A stretch of DNA of 64,000 bases. Origin: Pempheris klunzingeri (taxonomy: Eukaryota > Chordata > Actinopteri > Acropomatiformes > Pempheridae). Below, one piece after another: positions 36,960 to 49,121 of the stretch (its first letter is position 1; each line of letters starts with the position of its first letter). The notes beneath the pieces were generated by a model. It worked only from the letters and a program-made list of their open reading frames with translations, was not told where the DNA came from and did not search any database. Location of the stretch: the NCBI RefSeq assembly GCF_042242105.1, contig NC_092030.1, forward strand, positions 5,929,501 through 5,993,500, written 5' to 3'. Position numbers and translations under genes: made by a program.

Positions 36960-39900
36960 TGTCTGCAGGCCTGATCCAGTTCACCTCGCCTTTCATTTTA
37001 ATTGCACATTTGGGCATTTGAACCATTTATTACTGTGGTTATTTCTGTTACATATGCACTATTTGACATCTACCAAAAGGAATTCAAGTCTGACATAAGT
37101 CAAAATGCAGATGGAAATCCTGCTTAGAGGATAAGATTTTTTTTTTTTTTTAAATCACGTCATGTATTTGCTATGTTCCCAGTTTCTTTAAGGTCAGACA
37201 CCTTTCACCTGTTTCTTACAATGTTCTCTGTCTTTCAGTACAGTCAAATATCAAATGAAGGCTAAGAAGCCATAAAGATAACCTTTTAATAATACAGTGA
37301 TATGGTGTGGGATACTGTGAGCATTATAATAAGTGTAATAATGTTAAAGGGATGGTTCAAAATTTTCCACATAAGATGCTTTTACACATTTAGTGCTATC
37401 AGTAGCCTGGTTGCAGACCTCTGAATCCCCACCCACATCTCTGATTTCTGTCCACGATTCAAATATGAGCTCATTGATGTCTGTTTCCCTGGCTGAAGAA
37501 ATACAACAGAGCCAATCAGATCTTTGCAGTCAGGGCAAAGAATGAGCACACGTGATGGAGCCAGAATCCAATCCAACCAATCCTGCTCTTCTTTGGTGTT
37601 GATGAGCATGATGAATGTTAAGCTGTTCTTAGCAACCTACCAGGCGTGACCTTGATGTGACAGATCTGTCAGTCACTACAGATGGGAAATTTCTAAACAA
37701 GGAACAAGGCTATAATACACACAATGTCACACTTCGTAATAAATGGAATACAAAATGGCACCTTCTTCTGATCACTGGCTTCGATGTTACCAAGACTAAA
37801 AATCTCCAGGCTGAATGTAGTGTGTGTTATAAACCCAGAATTTCAACCTGCTGGTGGCACCAGGGCAAAAGTCAGGGGATCACCAACACCAGCAAGGATA
37901 CATCGTCTGAAAATAATAAGTACAAAACTTATTGGCAGTACATCTATTGGTTGTTAAGATAATTCAGTCTGGGCCAAAACGCCGGCCCACTTTCCCAGCA
38001 TGGATAAAGATGAATGGCAGCAAACCGGGCCAAGCTAACAGCCACAGCACAGTTTGCTGAGTGGATGGCAGTGAGTTTTGTGATACGGCTCTGCTGTCCT
38101 TTCAAACACAACGTTTGGGAGCAGAATCCAACAGATGTCCTCTGTAGATGCAGATGGTTAAAGGATTTCTCACATTGCACTGAAGCTCTAATTCCTGTTG
38201 TGAGCTCACTGTTTTAAAGTCAAATAGAAGTTGTAGTAAATTACAATCTGAGCAGCACAAATGAAGTTCCATTCCCCTCCTTTGTATTTTTTCATTGACT
38301 TACAAAGTGCAAGCGGAAAAACTACAGATACACAATTCTATTAATCAATCAACACTATTTTAACATTGTATTATTGTGGATGCAGAAGTTACTGAAGTAG
38401 ATCCTTCAAAACGTCTACATATGAAACCAAAACTAGCTAGTTACCTCTGCTATTCTGCTGTTTAAATCAGTGCTTGGGTGCATATGCACATGACTACACT
38501 TGGAATGTTGCATAACAAGCTAATCAAAACCATTGCATGGTTCAAAATGTGTTTAATGTGTTTGAACCTACGATTTGGTTTGATTACTGTAAGACATTGT
38601 TATTAAAGGGCAGATACTGAGGGCGTTTACACTATATAGTTGATCGATCAGCCTCAAATGGTGTTTAGAATTATAATGATTTACCTTCTGGCTGCCTTTA
38701 TCTTCTACCTCAATTAAGCTCCTCATTGGCATGACGTACACTTATCAACTTATCAACCCACGCCCACATACAGGACAAGCAGAAAAAGAAGTTTGTGTTG
38801 ATGCTTTGAATTCCATGAACTTTAGGAGCTTGAACCTTAATTGTTGCCCTGTCATAAATCCATCTTCCATGTCACGAACACAAACAATACACGTTCAGTC
38901 AGCAACAGCTTTCAGTAGCGTGTGAATGCAGCACTTCATGCAGAATTAAGTTTTACTCTAGATCCAACTTTTGTTAAAAACTCTATTTAATCAGCAACAG
39001 ATATGATTAACTGCTTTCTGTTTATGCAGCAAGTGTAGGAAAAGATCAAGAAGAAAATGTACTCATCTACTTAAAATTAGGATTTTTTTTCTTGAAAAGC
39101 TGTCATTTTCTGGATATAACAGCTCATAGTCATTAAGTTGTGTTGGGAGGGGGGGGCTGGATTATGGCAGTGGCCCGTCGTCTCTTTCAGCAGCTTATCT
39201 CACTGATGTCTTTGCACTCATTGCACAGTTATACACAACATGACATCATGTCCCATGTGACTGTCGTCTTTCTGTATGGGTTGTTGAATTTCTGCCCTCC
39301 TGCCTGATCTCAGGACAGCTAACCTGACAGAAAGTGAACATATGAGCGGCTTCTAGTCTCTAATTGTGTTCACTGAGCTGCAAGACTCTCAGCTCAGCAA
39401 ACAGCAGTCAGACACAATCAGCAGATGGCCCCTAAGGCACAGGTGGGTGTTCATTACTATTTCTAATGGGAGTTTATGTCCACCTCAGCTGTACCTGTGC
39501 ACAGATTTGACTGACTAGTTGTTTATCTGGTTTAACATATAGAGGACAGAAATGGCTGATTTTGACCGAGGAGGTTAATTGAAATGTTTTACATGTGCTG
39601 ACAATATACAGCATGGATGTAATGTGCTTACTGCTTAAATTGTTTAGTAGTAACGTTCAAACATTGCGTTGGGTTTGAATGGTTCCATTCAAAGTCAGGG
39701 GCATGAAGAATCTTATCTTGTCTAATGAAAAAAAATCACACTGTGTGTAATGGAAACATAAATCAAACACACATAAACACACACTTACTTATACATGTCG
39801 CATTATGTACAGGAGACGTGAGTCACGTGAGAAGAAGTGTCATCAGCACAGACATTTGCATTCCAGTTAAATACAACAAACAGGTTTGGGTACATCACAC

Positions 39901-40850
39901 ACTGAGCTGTCTTGCACAGTGGACACTTGACTACACCTGAAGTCACCTGTAACACGGTAAGCCCAAGTATTTATCTATGAGAATTAGATTTAATTTGCTT
40001 TGTTAAATAACATAGTGCTATTTGATGAAAACAATTCTGAAAATATGACAACATAATACAATGTCATAAATCAAATCTCCATTCTTTTTTGTTCCTTACA
40101 TGATCAAAAGAGATGCACGGTCTGATGCAATGATTTAGTGCAATTAGACAATTTTGCTCATTCTTCTCTTGTTGTTAACTGTGATAAACCTCAAGCAGCT
40201 TGAACTAACCAGGTGTTTGTTAAATACATAGTTGTAAATAATGTAAATAAAGTATATGGAACCTTAAAAATGTATAATCTTACAATAGGATAAATGTATG
40301 TTCTTCCACAGCTGGATATGTTAACAAATGCAGTTTTAATATAACAATGAAATCACTCGTGACTGATGTGAAAATAAGAAAATTCCCCAGTTGGGTGCCT
40401 TTGTTTTAAGTCAATAACATGGTAAAAGTCTAGGTCTGCCCCATTGTTTTCATCTTAAAACGTGAGCGTGACCTTCATAAAGAATCCAGCACAGGCATAA
40501 GGCAGATTTGGTGTCAAAAAATATTAGTGCACAGTGTGATCAGATTTGTATTTTTTTGTTTGTATTTAGTTGGCTCGCTTTTTGTGAGTGTTTGTTCCCT
40601 AAGAAAATATGTTTAAAGCCCTGCAGGTTTCTTTACCGAACATAAAACCAGCTGAGTTACTCCAGAGTGACATAATAATAGTGACAAAACAACAGTAGTA
40701 TATGGCCAAAGAAGCTGTGAGGGACAGTAAGTAACCAAGTAGTGATTCGTCCAGTGTAGATCATATTTGAATGAATGGGAAACATAGCTAACATGTAACA
40801 TAAAGTGATCAAAACATCACCTTTGCATTGTATTCTGCCTCTCTGATTGA
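36960..40850. other. Region between the small gene and glutamine synthetase
   Basis: No coding exon is supported. A non-coding first exon and promoter for glutamine synthetase are expected somewhere here, because vertebrate GLUL genes start translation in exon 2, but I cannot place them. A string at 37343-37365, TAAAGGGATGGTTCAAAATT, resembles the end of a fish DNA transposon. The partner end was not found. Confidence 0.45.
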
Positions 40851-40858
40851 AGGTGAAC

Positions 40859-43800
40859 ATGGCCTCGGCATCCAGCTCCCTCAACAAGACTGTGCGCGAA
40901 CAGTACATGAGCCTGCCGCAGGGAGAGAAGTGCCAGGTCACCTACATTTGGATCGACGGCACTGGGGAGGGACTTCGCAACAAGACCCGAACCCTGGACT
41001 GTGAGCCAGACGGCATAGAAGGTAAATGATCTCTCCTCGTGATTTGTTATGTTTGGGGTGAGTAATAGTTGGTTTAAAACTGAGTGTTTGACTTTCTGGA
41101 ATCTGTTTTCACCCTTTAATTCAATTTAGATCTTTCACATCAAAATAAAGGTGAAAATACACAATTAGGTTGTTTAAGGGTTGACTCTGCTCTTACAAGA
41201 ATAACTGAGGGCCTTAAATCATTTGGTGCAAAGGGTATTGAAGCTGTGCGTCTCACAACCTTGGAAATCAGAGGCACAGAAATCAGAGATCCCTGGGTAT
41301 GTGGACAGACCAACAGAATGATTAAGCATTTGACAGGTTCCTTGAGGGAAGATTAGCAACAAGTAAAGAAGTTACTGATGACAAGGTGTGACAAAAAGAT
41401 GTTAACGCCTTTGCTATCAGGGAGACACTCGTAGGAAGGGGGGGTTGCACATCCACAATGTACACAACACAGGTGTAAGAGCATCCTGGTGCTACCTCAG
41501 TGACATGCAGGCTTAGCTAATATTTTTTAAGCTTCTGGCAGTATCAAACAAATATTAGCTAACCGGCTTCTGGCAGTATCAAACAGAAGCCAGAAGCCGG
41601 TTAGCTTACCTTAGCATAAAGCATGGCAGAGGGAAACAGTAATCTCTACTCCAACTATAACAAAATACCATTCATTTTCTACATTCATTCTACAGCACAG
41701 GGTTGCAGAACTAAATTAGTTTCAAGTTGTTGTCCCGCATTGCTACACAAGAAAAAAATATGGTGGAGTGCAAAGGATGAGTTAAGGAATCTTACATCCT
41801 AAAGAAAGAAGCCCTTCTGTTGTATGGTGGCGCGACAGCAGATACTGTGACTCTTGCCAAACGGCAGCAGGGTGAACAGGCTGTCGCTGGGGTGGGGGCT
41901 GAGCTCACAGCCCAGCACGAGAGTGGAACTGTCTGGGGTCTGTTTGTGGGGAAATACAATATTCAGAGTGTAGCACTCATGCCCAGAGTGCTAAGTTTGC
42001 AAATCATTTTCATGGGGGGAAATGCAGAATCCACCTGCCAGCACCTCTACATCTCATTAATTAACATAAGGTATGCATCTTATTTGTTTAATCTGTTCAA
42101 AACCAAAGAGCAAAAATTACACATGGTGACAGCGAAGGGTTACGTGCTGAAATACTTCTCAGAACACAAGGTTACTCCTGCGCCTGGCTACGAAATAGTT
42201 CAGCAAGCTGTTTTCAGTGAAATAGATCTGATACACCATCAAGCACAAAGACTTAGTGACTGGTTAGTGTTGCTAGTGTTTTGGTGTCGTATTTAAACTC
42301 TAAAGAGGCAGATTTTTATGTTCAAATAAATCCGTTTTTTCAGCTTTATACTAAAAAAATGCTTAATACTAGAGTTTTTCCATTTTCAAGTTGCAGATTC
42401 AGAGTTGAGCAACATTCAGCATGTAAAAATCAGATCTTTTCCTCCTTCTGTTCTTCATCCTTTGTTTCTTAGGAGAAAAAAAAAGTGTAAATCACCAAAA
42501 CCATGTAATGTAACGGATTTTTCCCATGTTGTGATTTTTTTTACTTTTAGTTAAGTAAAAGATTGAAGTTCATCTGGTCACCAGAGTCATCAGAGCCAAA
42601 AGGGTCTGTGAGCGTTCACAGTACCCACACTGCATCATATTTAGAGTGGGTGTTTTGATGGTAACGTTTTGAGTAAATGTATCTCGCCAGATATTCCTGA
42701 GTGGAACTTTGATGGCTCAAGCACATACCAGGCCAAAGGCTCCGACAGTGACATGTACCTCATCCCAGTCCGCATGTTCAGGGATCCGTTCACCCGCGAC
42801 CCCAACAAACTGGTCCTCTGTGAGGTCCTCAAATACGACCGCTTACCTGCAGGTACAGCTTCACTTTTCTGTCTACTTATGTTGTCCCAATCCCGTTCAG
42901 TGAGATGAGGACAAACAAACTGTACTGGTTTTTGTGTTTGCTGTCTAGAAACTAACCATCGAGCGAGCTGCAACAAAGTGATGGAGGAGGTTGAAGAGCA
43001 CTGCCTGTGGTTTGGCATGGAGCAGGAGTACACACTCTTAGGAATAGATGGACATCCTTTCAGTTGGCCCCCAAATGGATACCCAGCACCCCAAGGTGAA
43101 TAAGCAGACATTTTCATTAATTGTTCTCCCCCATCTTCACTTCATTAACATGGAAAAAATGTTGGAAAAAGGTACTATTGTCTGACAAGGCATACTTTTA
43201 TGAGGATTTATTTACTTTTATAAAGGATTTATGAGTAGCTTTTATTTTCAATAAGCATTTAATTTGAAGAGCAACAATGGACCTCTTGTTCAAAAAGGTC
43301 CTTTATGTTGTTCTATGGACTTTAGTGTCCATAGAACATATTCTATTGAAGTGTTTATTGAAGTGGAATATATAACAGTAGATCTGACAGTTTATGTGGA
43401 GCACAGAAATGCATAACATGTTTGTAATGATTCACTTTCTAGTAAACCACTGCAGTTAGCAGTTTAGGAATGCTCAGGCAGAGAATTCTAAATCGTAAAT
43501 AATACGTTCTCCGTTGTAAAATAGATTTTTACTGGTGAGGTCTTTCTGGTAAATTAAAGACAGATAAAAAGAAAAGTTATGCTTAGGATGGGCCAAAAAC
43601 ATTTTTTTTTAACAAACTAGCAACACAAAAGTTTACATCACAGTGTCTTAATACTGATTTATAAGCATTAATATTATTTTATGAATCAGTTAATCACATA
43701 TATATATATTTTTGGTACAGGTTTGTATTTGTTTTGTCCTTACAAGCTTCCCATCATAATTATCCACTTTAAGGACCGTACTACTGCGGGGTGGGGGCAG

Positions 43801-45875
43801 ACACTGCATATGGACGGGACATTGTGGAGTGCCACTACAAGGCCTGCCTCTTTGCAGGGGTCAAAATCTATGGCACGAATGCTGAAGTTATGGCATCTCA
43901 GGCAAGCGTCACTGTAATTCTAATGCATAGTGGATAGAAAATGCTTTCAACTTGAATTATTACTGTTTGTCTATTTTTCTGTTATACTTCCCTTGTATAA
44001 TTTCCCTTCCCTCTTTTCTTTGCCTCTGCTTCCTCTAACTGCAGTGGGAGTTCCAGGTGGGTCCCTGTGAGGGCATTGAGATGGGCGACCATCTGTGGGT
44101 TGCACGCTTCCTGCTGCATCGTGTCTGTGAGGACTTTGGGGTTGTCGCAACACTGGACCCCAAACCAATGAAGGGTGACTGGAACGGTGCTGGCTGCCAC
44201 ACAAATGTCAGCACCAGACAGATGAGGGAAGAAGGAGGACTGGAGTGAGTAAATGTTTCCTTTAAAACTTGTAATGACAGTAATTCACCATTTTAAATGG
44301 TACCTTTAATATTTAGCCAGCCAATGAAATATAATAACATACTTTGTCAAAAATTCTCATGTTCATTTAATCTAATTTCCCCAAAAAGATGTTATTGATT
44401 ATTTGAGCACTGTTGGTCGGGCCAAATTTGACCTAGAAAAAATGAATGTTCTGGTAAACAGTGTTACAAATTTACCTTAAATTGTGACTATTTTTTTTTT
44501 TATTTGATAAAATTCAGTAACGTACATGCTTTTGATTTGGTCTCAATACAATATTATTTCACACATTACAAATGAGAAAATACAAAGTGCCATTAGGAAA
44601 ACCTCCAAGTGTTAAGCAATTGTATTTTCCTTTTTGTGCCCTTATTTTGATCATTTTTGACACTAGTTTGTCTAACTAGCAACTTTCACCTCTCTGGAGT
44701 TTCATAACATAGATTCATGTTTCAAGTAATTTAATTTTCTTTCAAGGCAAAACTTTTAACATACTCAGTAAGCAAAACAAAAAAATATCTGACTAATTAA
44801 GTAGAAAACAAGATATGAGTCAAAGTGTTACTGTAACTTTGGTAAATTGAGTTTCTGTGATTTGTGTAACTAAGAGTGGTTATAATCAACATTTTTACAT
44901 TAACAATAGATCACATGTATTTTTGCTCTTAGTATCAGACCCACAGAGAATTAATAGCAGACTATGTAGTTCCCCTTGGCTCTAAAGAGCTTTACAGTGA
45001 CTTTCAGCTCATTGTGTTGGTTTTCTGGCCCAGTCTCACTACACTCATTAACCTGGTTACCAGGTGCAGGCAGCTACTTTTGAAGAAAAAGCTCTAAAAT
45101 CCCACTATAAGCTACCTTTCAATGACTAAACAGCCGACAGACTTAGATAGCAACTAGCTTGTGAAGGAAGTGGAGCATTTAACAACTAAAGAGCCAAATA
45201 CTTTAGGAGTTGGTGGAGAACAAAAACAGACCTAAAGCAGCATGAACATCGGACTTACATTCATCAGGAGTAATAACTCTAAATAATACTAATCTTGCTT
45301 TGTATCTGTAGCTTTGTTTAAATAGGCAACTGCTTGCTAAGTTCACCATATTAACTTCAAAGATGATATCAGCAGTGTGTTTATAGGCAGCAGATGGTAA
45401 AGCAGACGCTGAACACATTTCATTCAAAATGTTACAGCAAGACACACCTGCAAAGTGTTTGTGGTTGACACTGCAAGCTTATACATAAGAAAAATATTAG
45501 AGAAGTATATTAATAATATTCACAGACAGTCACTGCAACATCCGACCATATACTAATTGTTCCTCTGATGGCAGATACATCAAGCAAGCCATCGAGAAGC
45601 TGAGCAAAAAACACGCGGAGCACATCAGAGTGTACGACCCCCATGGAGGCGAGGACAACAGGAGGCGTCTCACAAGTCTCCATGAAACCTCCAGCATCCA
45701 CGACTTCTCTTCCGGAGTGGCCGACCGCAGCTGCAGCATCCGCATCCCTCGCCAAGTGGGCCAAGAGGAGAGAGGCTACTTCGAGGACCGCCGCCCTGCA
45801 GCAAACTGTGACCCGTACGCTGTGACGAAGGCCATCGCATGCACCTGCCTGCTTGATTTAAAAGAGGAAGAGTAG
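40859..45875 (+). CDS. glul: Glutamine synthetase (glutamate-ammonia ligase), divergent paralogue
   Basis: This enzyme makes glutamine from glutamate, ammonia and ATP, and works as a decamer. It is central to ammonia detoxification in fish brain, muscle and gill. Six exons: 40859-41021, 42691-42852, 42949-43095, 43774-43901, 44045-44244, 45575-45875, giving 366 aa (human 373). Active-site motifs are intact: [21 protein letters not shown] (metal ligands Glu133 and Glu135), [17 protein letters not shown] (Glu195, Glu202), NGAGCHTN (His252), and RSCSIRIPR followed by [15 protein letters not shown]. Intron 4 uses a GC donor (CAG|GCAAGC at 43902). The start ATG is preceded by an in-frame TGA nine bases upstream of a GTGAAC leader. 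The C-terminus ends in an acidic LKEEE instead of the usual DEPFQYKN type. Many substitutions relative to typical GLUL suggest an extra teleost paralogue. Polyadenylation signals lie at 46172 and 46191. Confidence 0.94.
41557..41606. repeat. Perfect 17-bp inverted repeat in glul intron 1
   Basis: AGCTAACCGGCTTCTGG (41557-41573) and its exact complement (41590-41606) flank a 16-base spacer. The phrase TTCTGGCAGTATCAAACA also occurs twice as a direct repeat (41533-41550 and 41568-41585). The right arm merges into a fish repeat fragment, so the structure probably arose by local duplication and inversion of transposon sequence. Confidence 0.9.
41590..42110 (+). mobile_element. Split repeat copy with internal insertion in glul intron 1
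   Basis: 41590-41650 (GAAGCCGGTTAGCTTACCTT, AGCATAAAGCATGGCAG) and 42030-42110 (CACCTGCCAGCACCTCTACA, CTTATTTGTTTAATCTG) are the middle and end of the family seen at 31973-32220. Between them lie about 370 bases. Part of these (CAAACGGCAGCAGGGTGAAC, AGGCTGTCGCTGGGGTG) resembles a fish LINE-derived repeat. The 158-codon open frame starting at 41820 runs through this material and is not a host gene. Confidence 0.5.
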
Positions 45876-45910
45876 AGCAACTAGGAGAAAGGTACCTGAT
45901 GTTTAGCAAC

Positions 45911-45927
45911 AGATAGATAGATAGATA
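45911..45927. repeat. Short (GATA)n repeat in the glul 3' UTR
   Basis: About four GATA units shortly after the stop codon. Confidence 0.8.
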
Positions 45928-46171
45928 TCTGCCTGGTCATACAGCACAAAGAAATGAAGACACACAGACGGACAGCTGCTTCTCCTCCCAACTGTCCTTA
46001 GAAATCTGTCCTTTGTCCAAGCTGGCAGCAACTGTCTTTTTCCCTTGTCTCTGAGCGTACTTCCATATAATGTTGCATTAGGTCATAAATCACTGATTCT
46101 TAAAGCTTGTGTCACATTTGTTAGTGTTGTACTTGTCTGTGTTCTTTCCGACTTGTTTGTTAGTAATGTAA

Positions 46172-46196
46172 AATAAAACTGTATTTGGGCAATAAA
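46172..46196 (+). other. Polyadenylation signals for glul
   Basis: AATAAA occurs at 46172-46177 and again at 46191-46196, about 300 bases after the stop codon. This matches a compact 3' UTR. Confidence 0.75.
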
Positions 46197-46209
46197 TTAA
46201 TATAATATC

Positions 46210-48880
46210 AGTGCTGTCATATTGGATTTGACACTAAAATTTTAATTCTATATTTAGATTCTAAGATATTTAAGATATTTTACACACAGTCATTTTCAGA
46301 TTTTTAAGGCTGAGGTGTTTGAGTGTTCTCTAGCTGAAAAGAAACCTGAAAGAACCACGCATCTCTAAAAAGTCAACTTTTCATGGGCTCAGAGGAAGAG
46401 CCTGTTTTCACCGTTGTGGCGATGCATTTTCCAGTTAATCCAAAAGGGATTTTAAATAGTTTATTTATCTTAAGAAGTAGGAGAATTTCCTCAACACATG
46501 GAGGAACACTTACTCTGTCAGTTTATTAGAGAAATTCCAAAGTAACTGAAGCTGTCAGACAAATGTAGTAAAAAAAACTTCTTAGATGTGGTGATGTAGA
46601 AGTACAAAGTTGCATAAAATGGAAATACTCAAGTAAAGCACATGTACCTCCAATTTGTACATGAGTGCATGCACTTAGTTACATTCTACCCCTGACCATT
46701 ACATTTCAGACTGAAATGGCCACCAGGTGGAGCCACTGGTGTAGTTCTTGTTTCACAGGTTCTCAACATGACGGAACATTTTAACAATTGGGATTCAGCA
46801 GTCACAACCACTTGACAAAAGGTCACAACAGAGCCGAGCCACCTGTGCAGCTGTGACGGAGGAGCGAGATGTGGCCTGAGGTCATTCAAGAATTGAACTG
46901 CAAAGAGAGCAACATATAAGATGTTCGCAGGCAGAAAAGACATGAATGAGCTTGTCTAGTAATTATACTCTCAGTATCTGGCATGGGTTCACCTCCGCCT
47001 GATTCTCAGCGTACCTGACATATGCCGTTTACGTCTTATCTTGTTACATCATCTCACTGTCAGCCTCGCCGTGTCAAAATGACTCATTGTTCAAGCTGTT
47101 GGAGGGGAGGTTTTTGCAACATGAGTAAACAAAATAAATGAGGGAGTCTTTAGACCAGATCAGATGCCATGTCATACCAGATTTCCATGGATACAGGCAG
47201 TAACTTGGCAACCGTGGTGTTTGTCTGTCGCCATGGAAACATCTGTCTCAGAGCTTGTACCAGGAATACGAGCAGCCTGGTGAGATGATGGCAGAGAGAG
47301 AATGGTGATAATGTCTGCCTCCGTGTTTGGTAACATGCAACATATCAGCGCTGTGCCTTTTACAAACCTCTGCCAACCTTCCACTGTGAGCTCTTTATGC
47401 ACCACAGCCATCACAACTTTCACATTTGCTCCAATCGCTGATGAGCACATGCAGACAGGAAGTACAGTCAGCGGCAGGAAGTGCTTTCAGAAACAGGAAG
47501 TATATGCTGAGATGGGAAGTGTGCAAGCTGTGGGAAGAACTCTGAGACATGCTCACTTACATTGTGTTTTCAGTGTTTAGTGTGTTAGATAAAGCAACAG
47601 CAAGCAGACTAAAATCACCCAAATCGTATTAGTGTTGATGGACTTGAACGAGCCACTCACAGCCGACCTATTAAGACAGTTTAAACCTTTATGCAGTTTT
47701 TTTATGCTCTCTGACACACACAGTGATTTCCTGTCGACTAAATGCAATATATCAACTAACAGTGGCACAGCCTCGTTGTGCAAATGCATCAGTTTCGTTA
47801 AGCAGGTCTTCCTGTTTTGAACAGGAATATTATTTTGATAATGCTGTATGGGTGGAGTTCCCCATTTCCCTCTTGCTGGATGTGGACTGTTACTGACTTG
47901 AATTCCAAGAACTCTCTGAAAATACAGAAAAGTGCAGAAAAGCACCTTTTGGGGTGCAGTGCTTGTTGTTGGGGGTGACATGAACTTCAGAAGCCCCAAA
48001 AGCAGACCAGTCTTACTGTAAATCAACTGGTAAGATGCCGTGACCTTGACGCCTTGTCGCGACAGAGGTCACTGTGTCAAAGACTAGTTTTAACACGTCT
48101 GTTATTTAAGCTTACATGTTGCATACTCATAAATTAAGTTGTGTTTAATTTAACTGCTGCACAAATTGTGAGAGTGAGAAGAACTGGGGTTTATAGGGGT
48201 TAATCCAGCCTCATGTAGTCTCACGAGGGCTGGAGAAGCATCTGTAGTGATCCTTATGTGCAACATTTCTCAGAAAGTGTGAAGTAACGTCATTCCTGTT
48301 TTATTGTTTCAAAAAGTACTGTACAGTTAGACATGAAGCTGCACCTGCAGGGATACAGTACCATTAGATACTTTCAACGTAGACTTAGATAACAGCATAA
48401 AAACTGCATTTTCTGGATTGAAGATGAAGAAGGCTGAGGAAATCCATAATATTTTAGTATCTACATTTTGTTTTTATGATACCTCTCAAAAGATACTGAG
48501 CCAAAGCTTAAAATATATAGTTTCTAAACAGTAAACATACCTCTGGAAATAGCATCACCAACAAAGACCACTTGTAGTTTTATTTGTTCAAGTTCCTCTA
48601 TATAGTCTCATAGACCTCTATGGAATAAATTCATTGAATCAAATCCATGCAGTGTATTGACAGATTTCTTTCTTGCTTTCTCTTCCTTCTATTGTTGTTT
48701 TTGTATAATTAGTGATGCTACACAGTTGAAGGTCTGCCAGCAGGTTTTGGAATCACTTCGTTTATCGATTTTACCCTCAAATGATCCTGCAACTGATTCC
48801 TACAGGCTGAGGTCTTCCCCTTCAGCCCATTGACCGCAGGGTAACAGGTAAGCAGGGTGCACCAGGTCCCATCCCCGACC
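46210..48880. other. Intergenic sequence between glul and arrdc1
   Basis: No coding exon was recognised. Frames up to about 150 codons on the minus strand (47577-48026) lack protein-like features. A near match to the CTCF core lies at 46720-46731. Otherwise I see nothing specific. Confidence 0.55.
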
Positions 48881-48894
48881 ATTAGTAGTCAGCG

Positions 48895-48902
48895 TGACGT
48901 CA
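48895..48902. promoter_or_regulatory. Consensus CRE (TGACGTCA) in the arrdc1 promoter
   Basis: The perfect palindromic cAMP response element TGACGTCA lies 102 bases upstream of the arrdc1 ATG. It is followed by an 11-base G run and a GC-rich 5' UTR. CREB/ATF-family proteins bind this sequence. Its position is typical of a functional promoter site, but activity is inferred. Confidence 0.55.
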
Positions 48903-49003
48903 CTGATCTGCTGCGTGGGGGGGGGGGCGTGTGGCGGCAGGTGAGAGCGCAGCATCGTCTCCTCTAGACGCAGAGCAGCGGAGCAGCGCAGCGGAGCGGA
49001 GCC

Positions 49004-49121
49004 ATGGGAAAGCTTCAAGAATTTGATATCACTTTTACCAACAACAAGGTGGTGTACGGTCCGGGGGAGTCCATTAGCGGAACCGTGAAAATACGAACGG
49101 GCAACTCGCTGCAGTACAAAG
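49004..49121 (+). CDS. arrdc1: Arrestin domain-containing protein 1, first coding exon only
   Basis: The exon encodes the start of an alpha-arrestin: MGKLQEFDITFTNNKVVYGP, then GESISGTVKIRTGNSLQYK. This matches the first beta-strands of the arrestin N-domain, with the family's VVY.PGE..SGTV pattern. ARRDC1 is a plasma-membrane adaptor that recruits ESCRT components and NEDD4-family ubiquitin ligases and drives microvesicle budding in mammals. The ATG has a strong context (GCCATGG), and the exon ends in phase 1 with a GTAAGC donor. Later exons were not found, so the gene continues beyond the window, with a first intron of at least 14.9 kb. Human ARRDC1 is also on 9q34.3, which supports the identification. 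Another ARRDC member is less likely but not excluded. Confidence 0.8.

Noticed and set aside
39425-39442. Upstream ATG GCC CCT AAG GCA CAG before a GTGGGT donor, which could splice in frame to 40852 of glul
   Set aside because: It would add only eight residues, with no targeting-signal character. The match is short enough to be chance, and nothing else marks an exon there.
41820-42296. 158-codon plus-strand frame in glul intron 1
   Set aside because: It overlaps recognisable repeat fragments and has no family motif.
42641-43117. 158-codon minus-strand frame
   Set aside because: It is the antisense shadow of glutamine synthetase exons 2 and 3.
47577-48026. 149-codon minus-strand frame between glul and arrdc1
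   Set aside because: The composition is unlike a conserved protein, and there is no supporting context.
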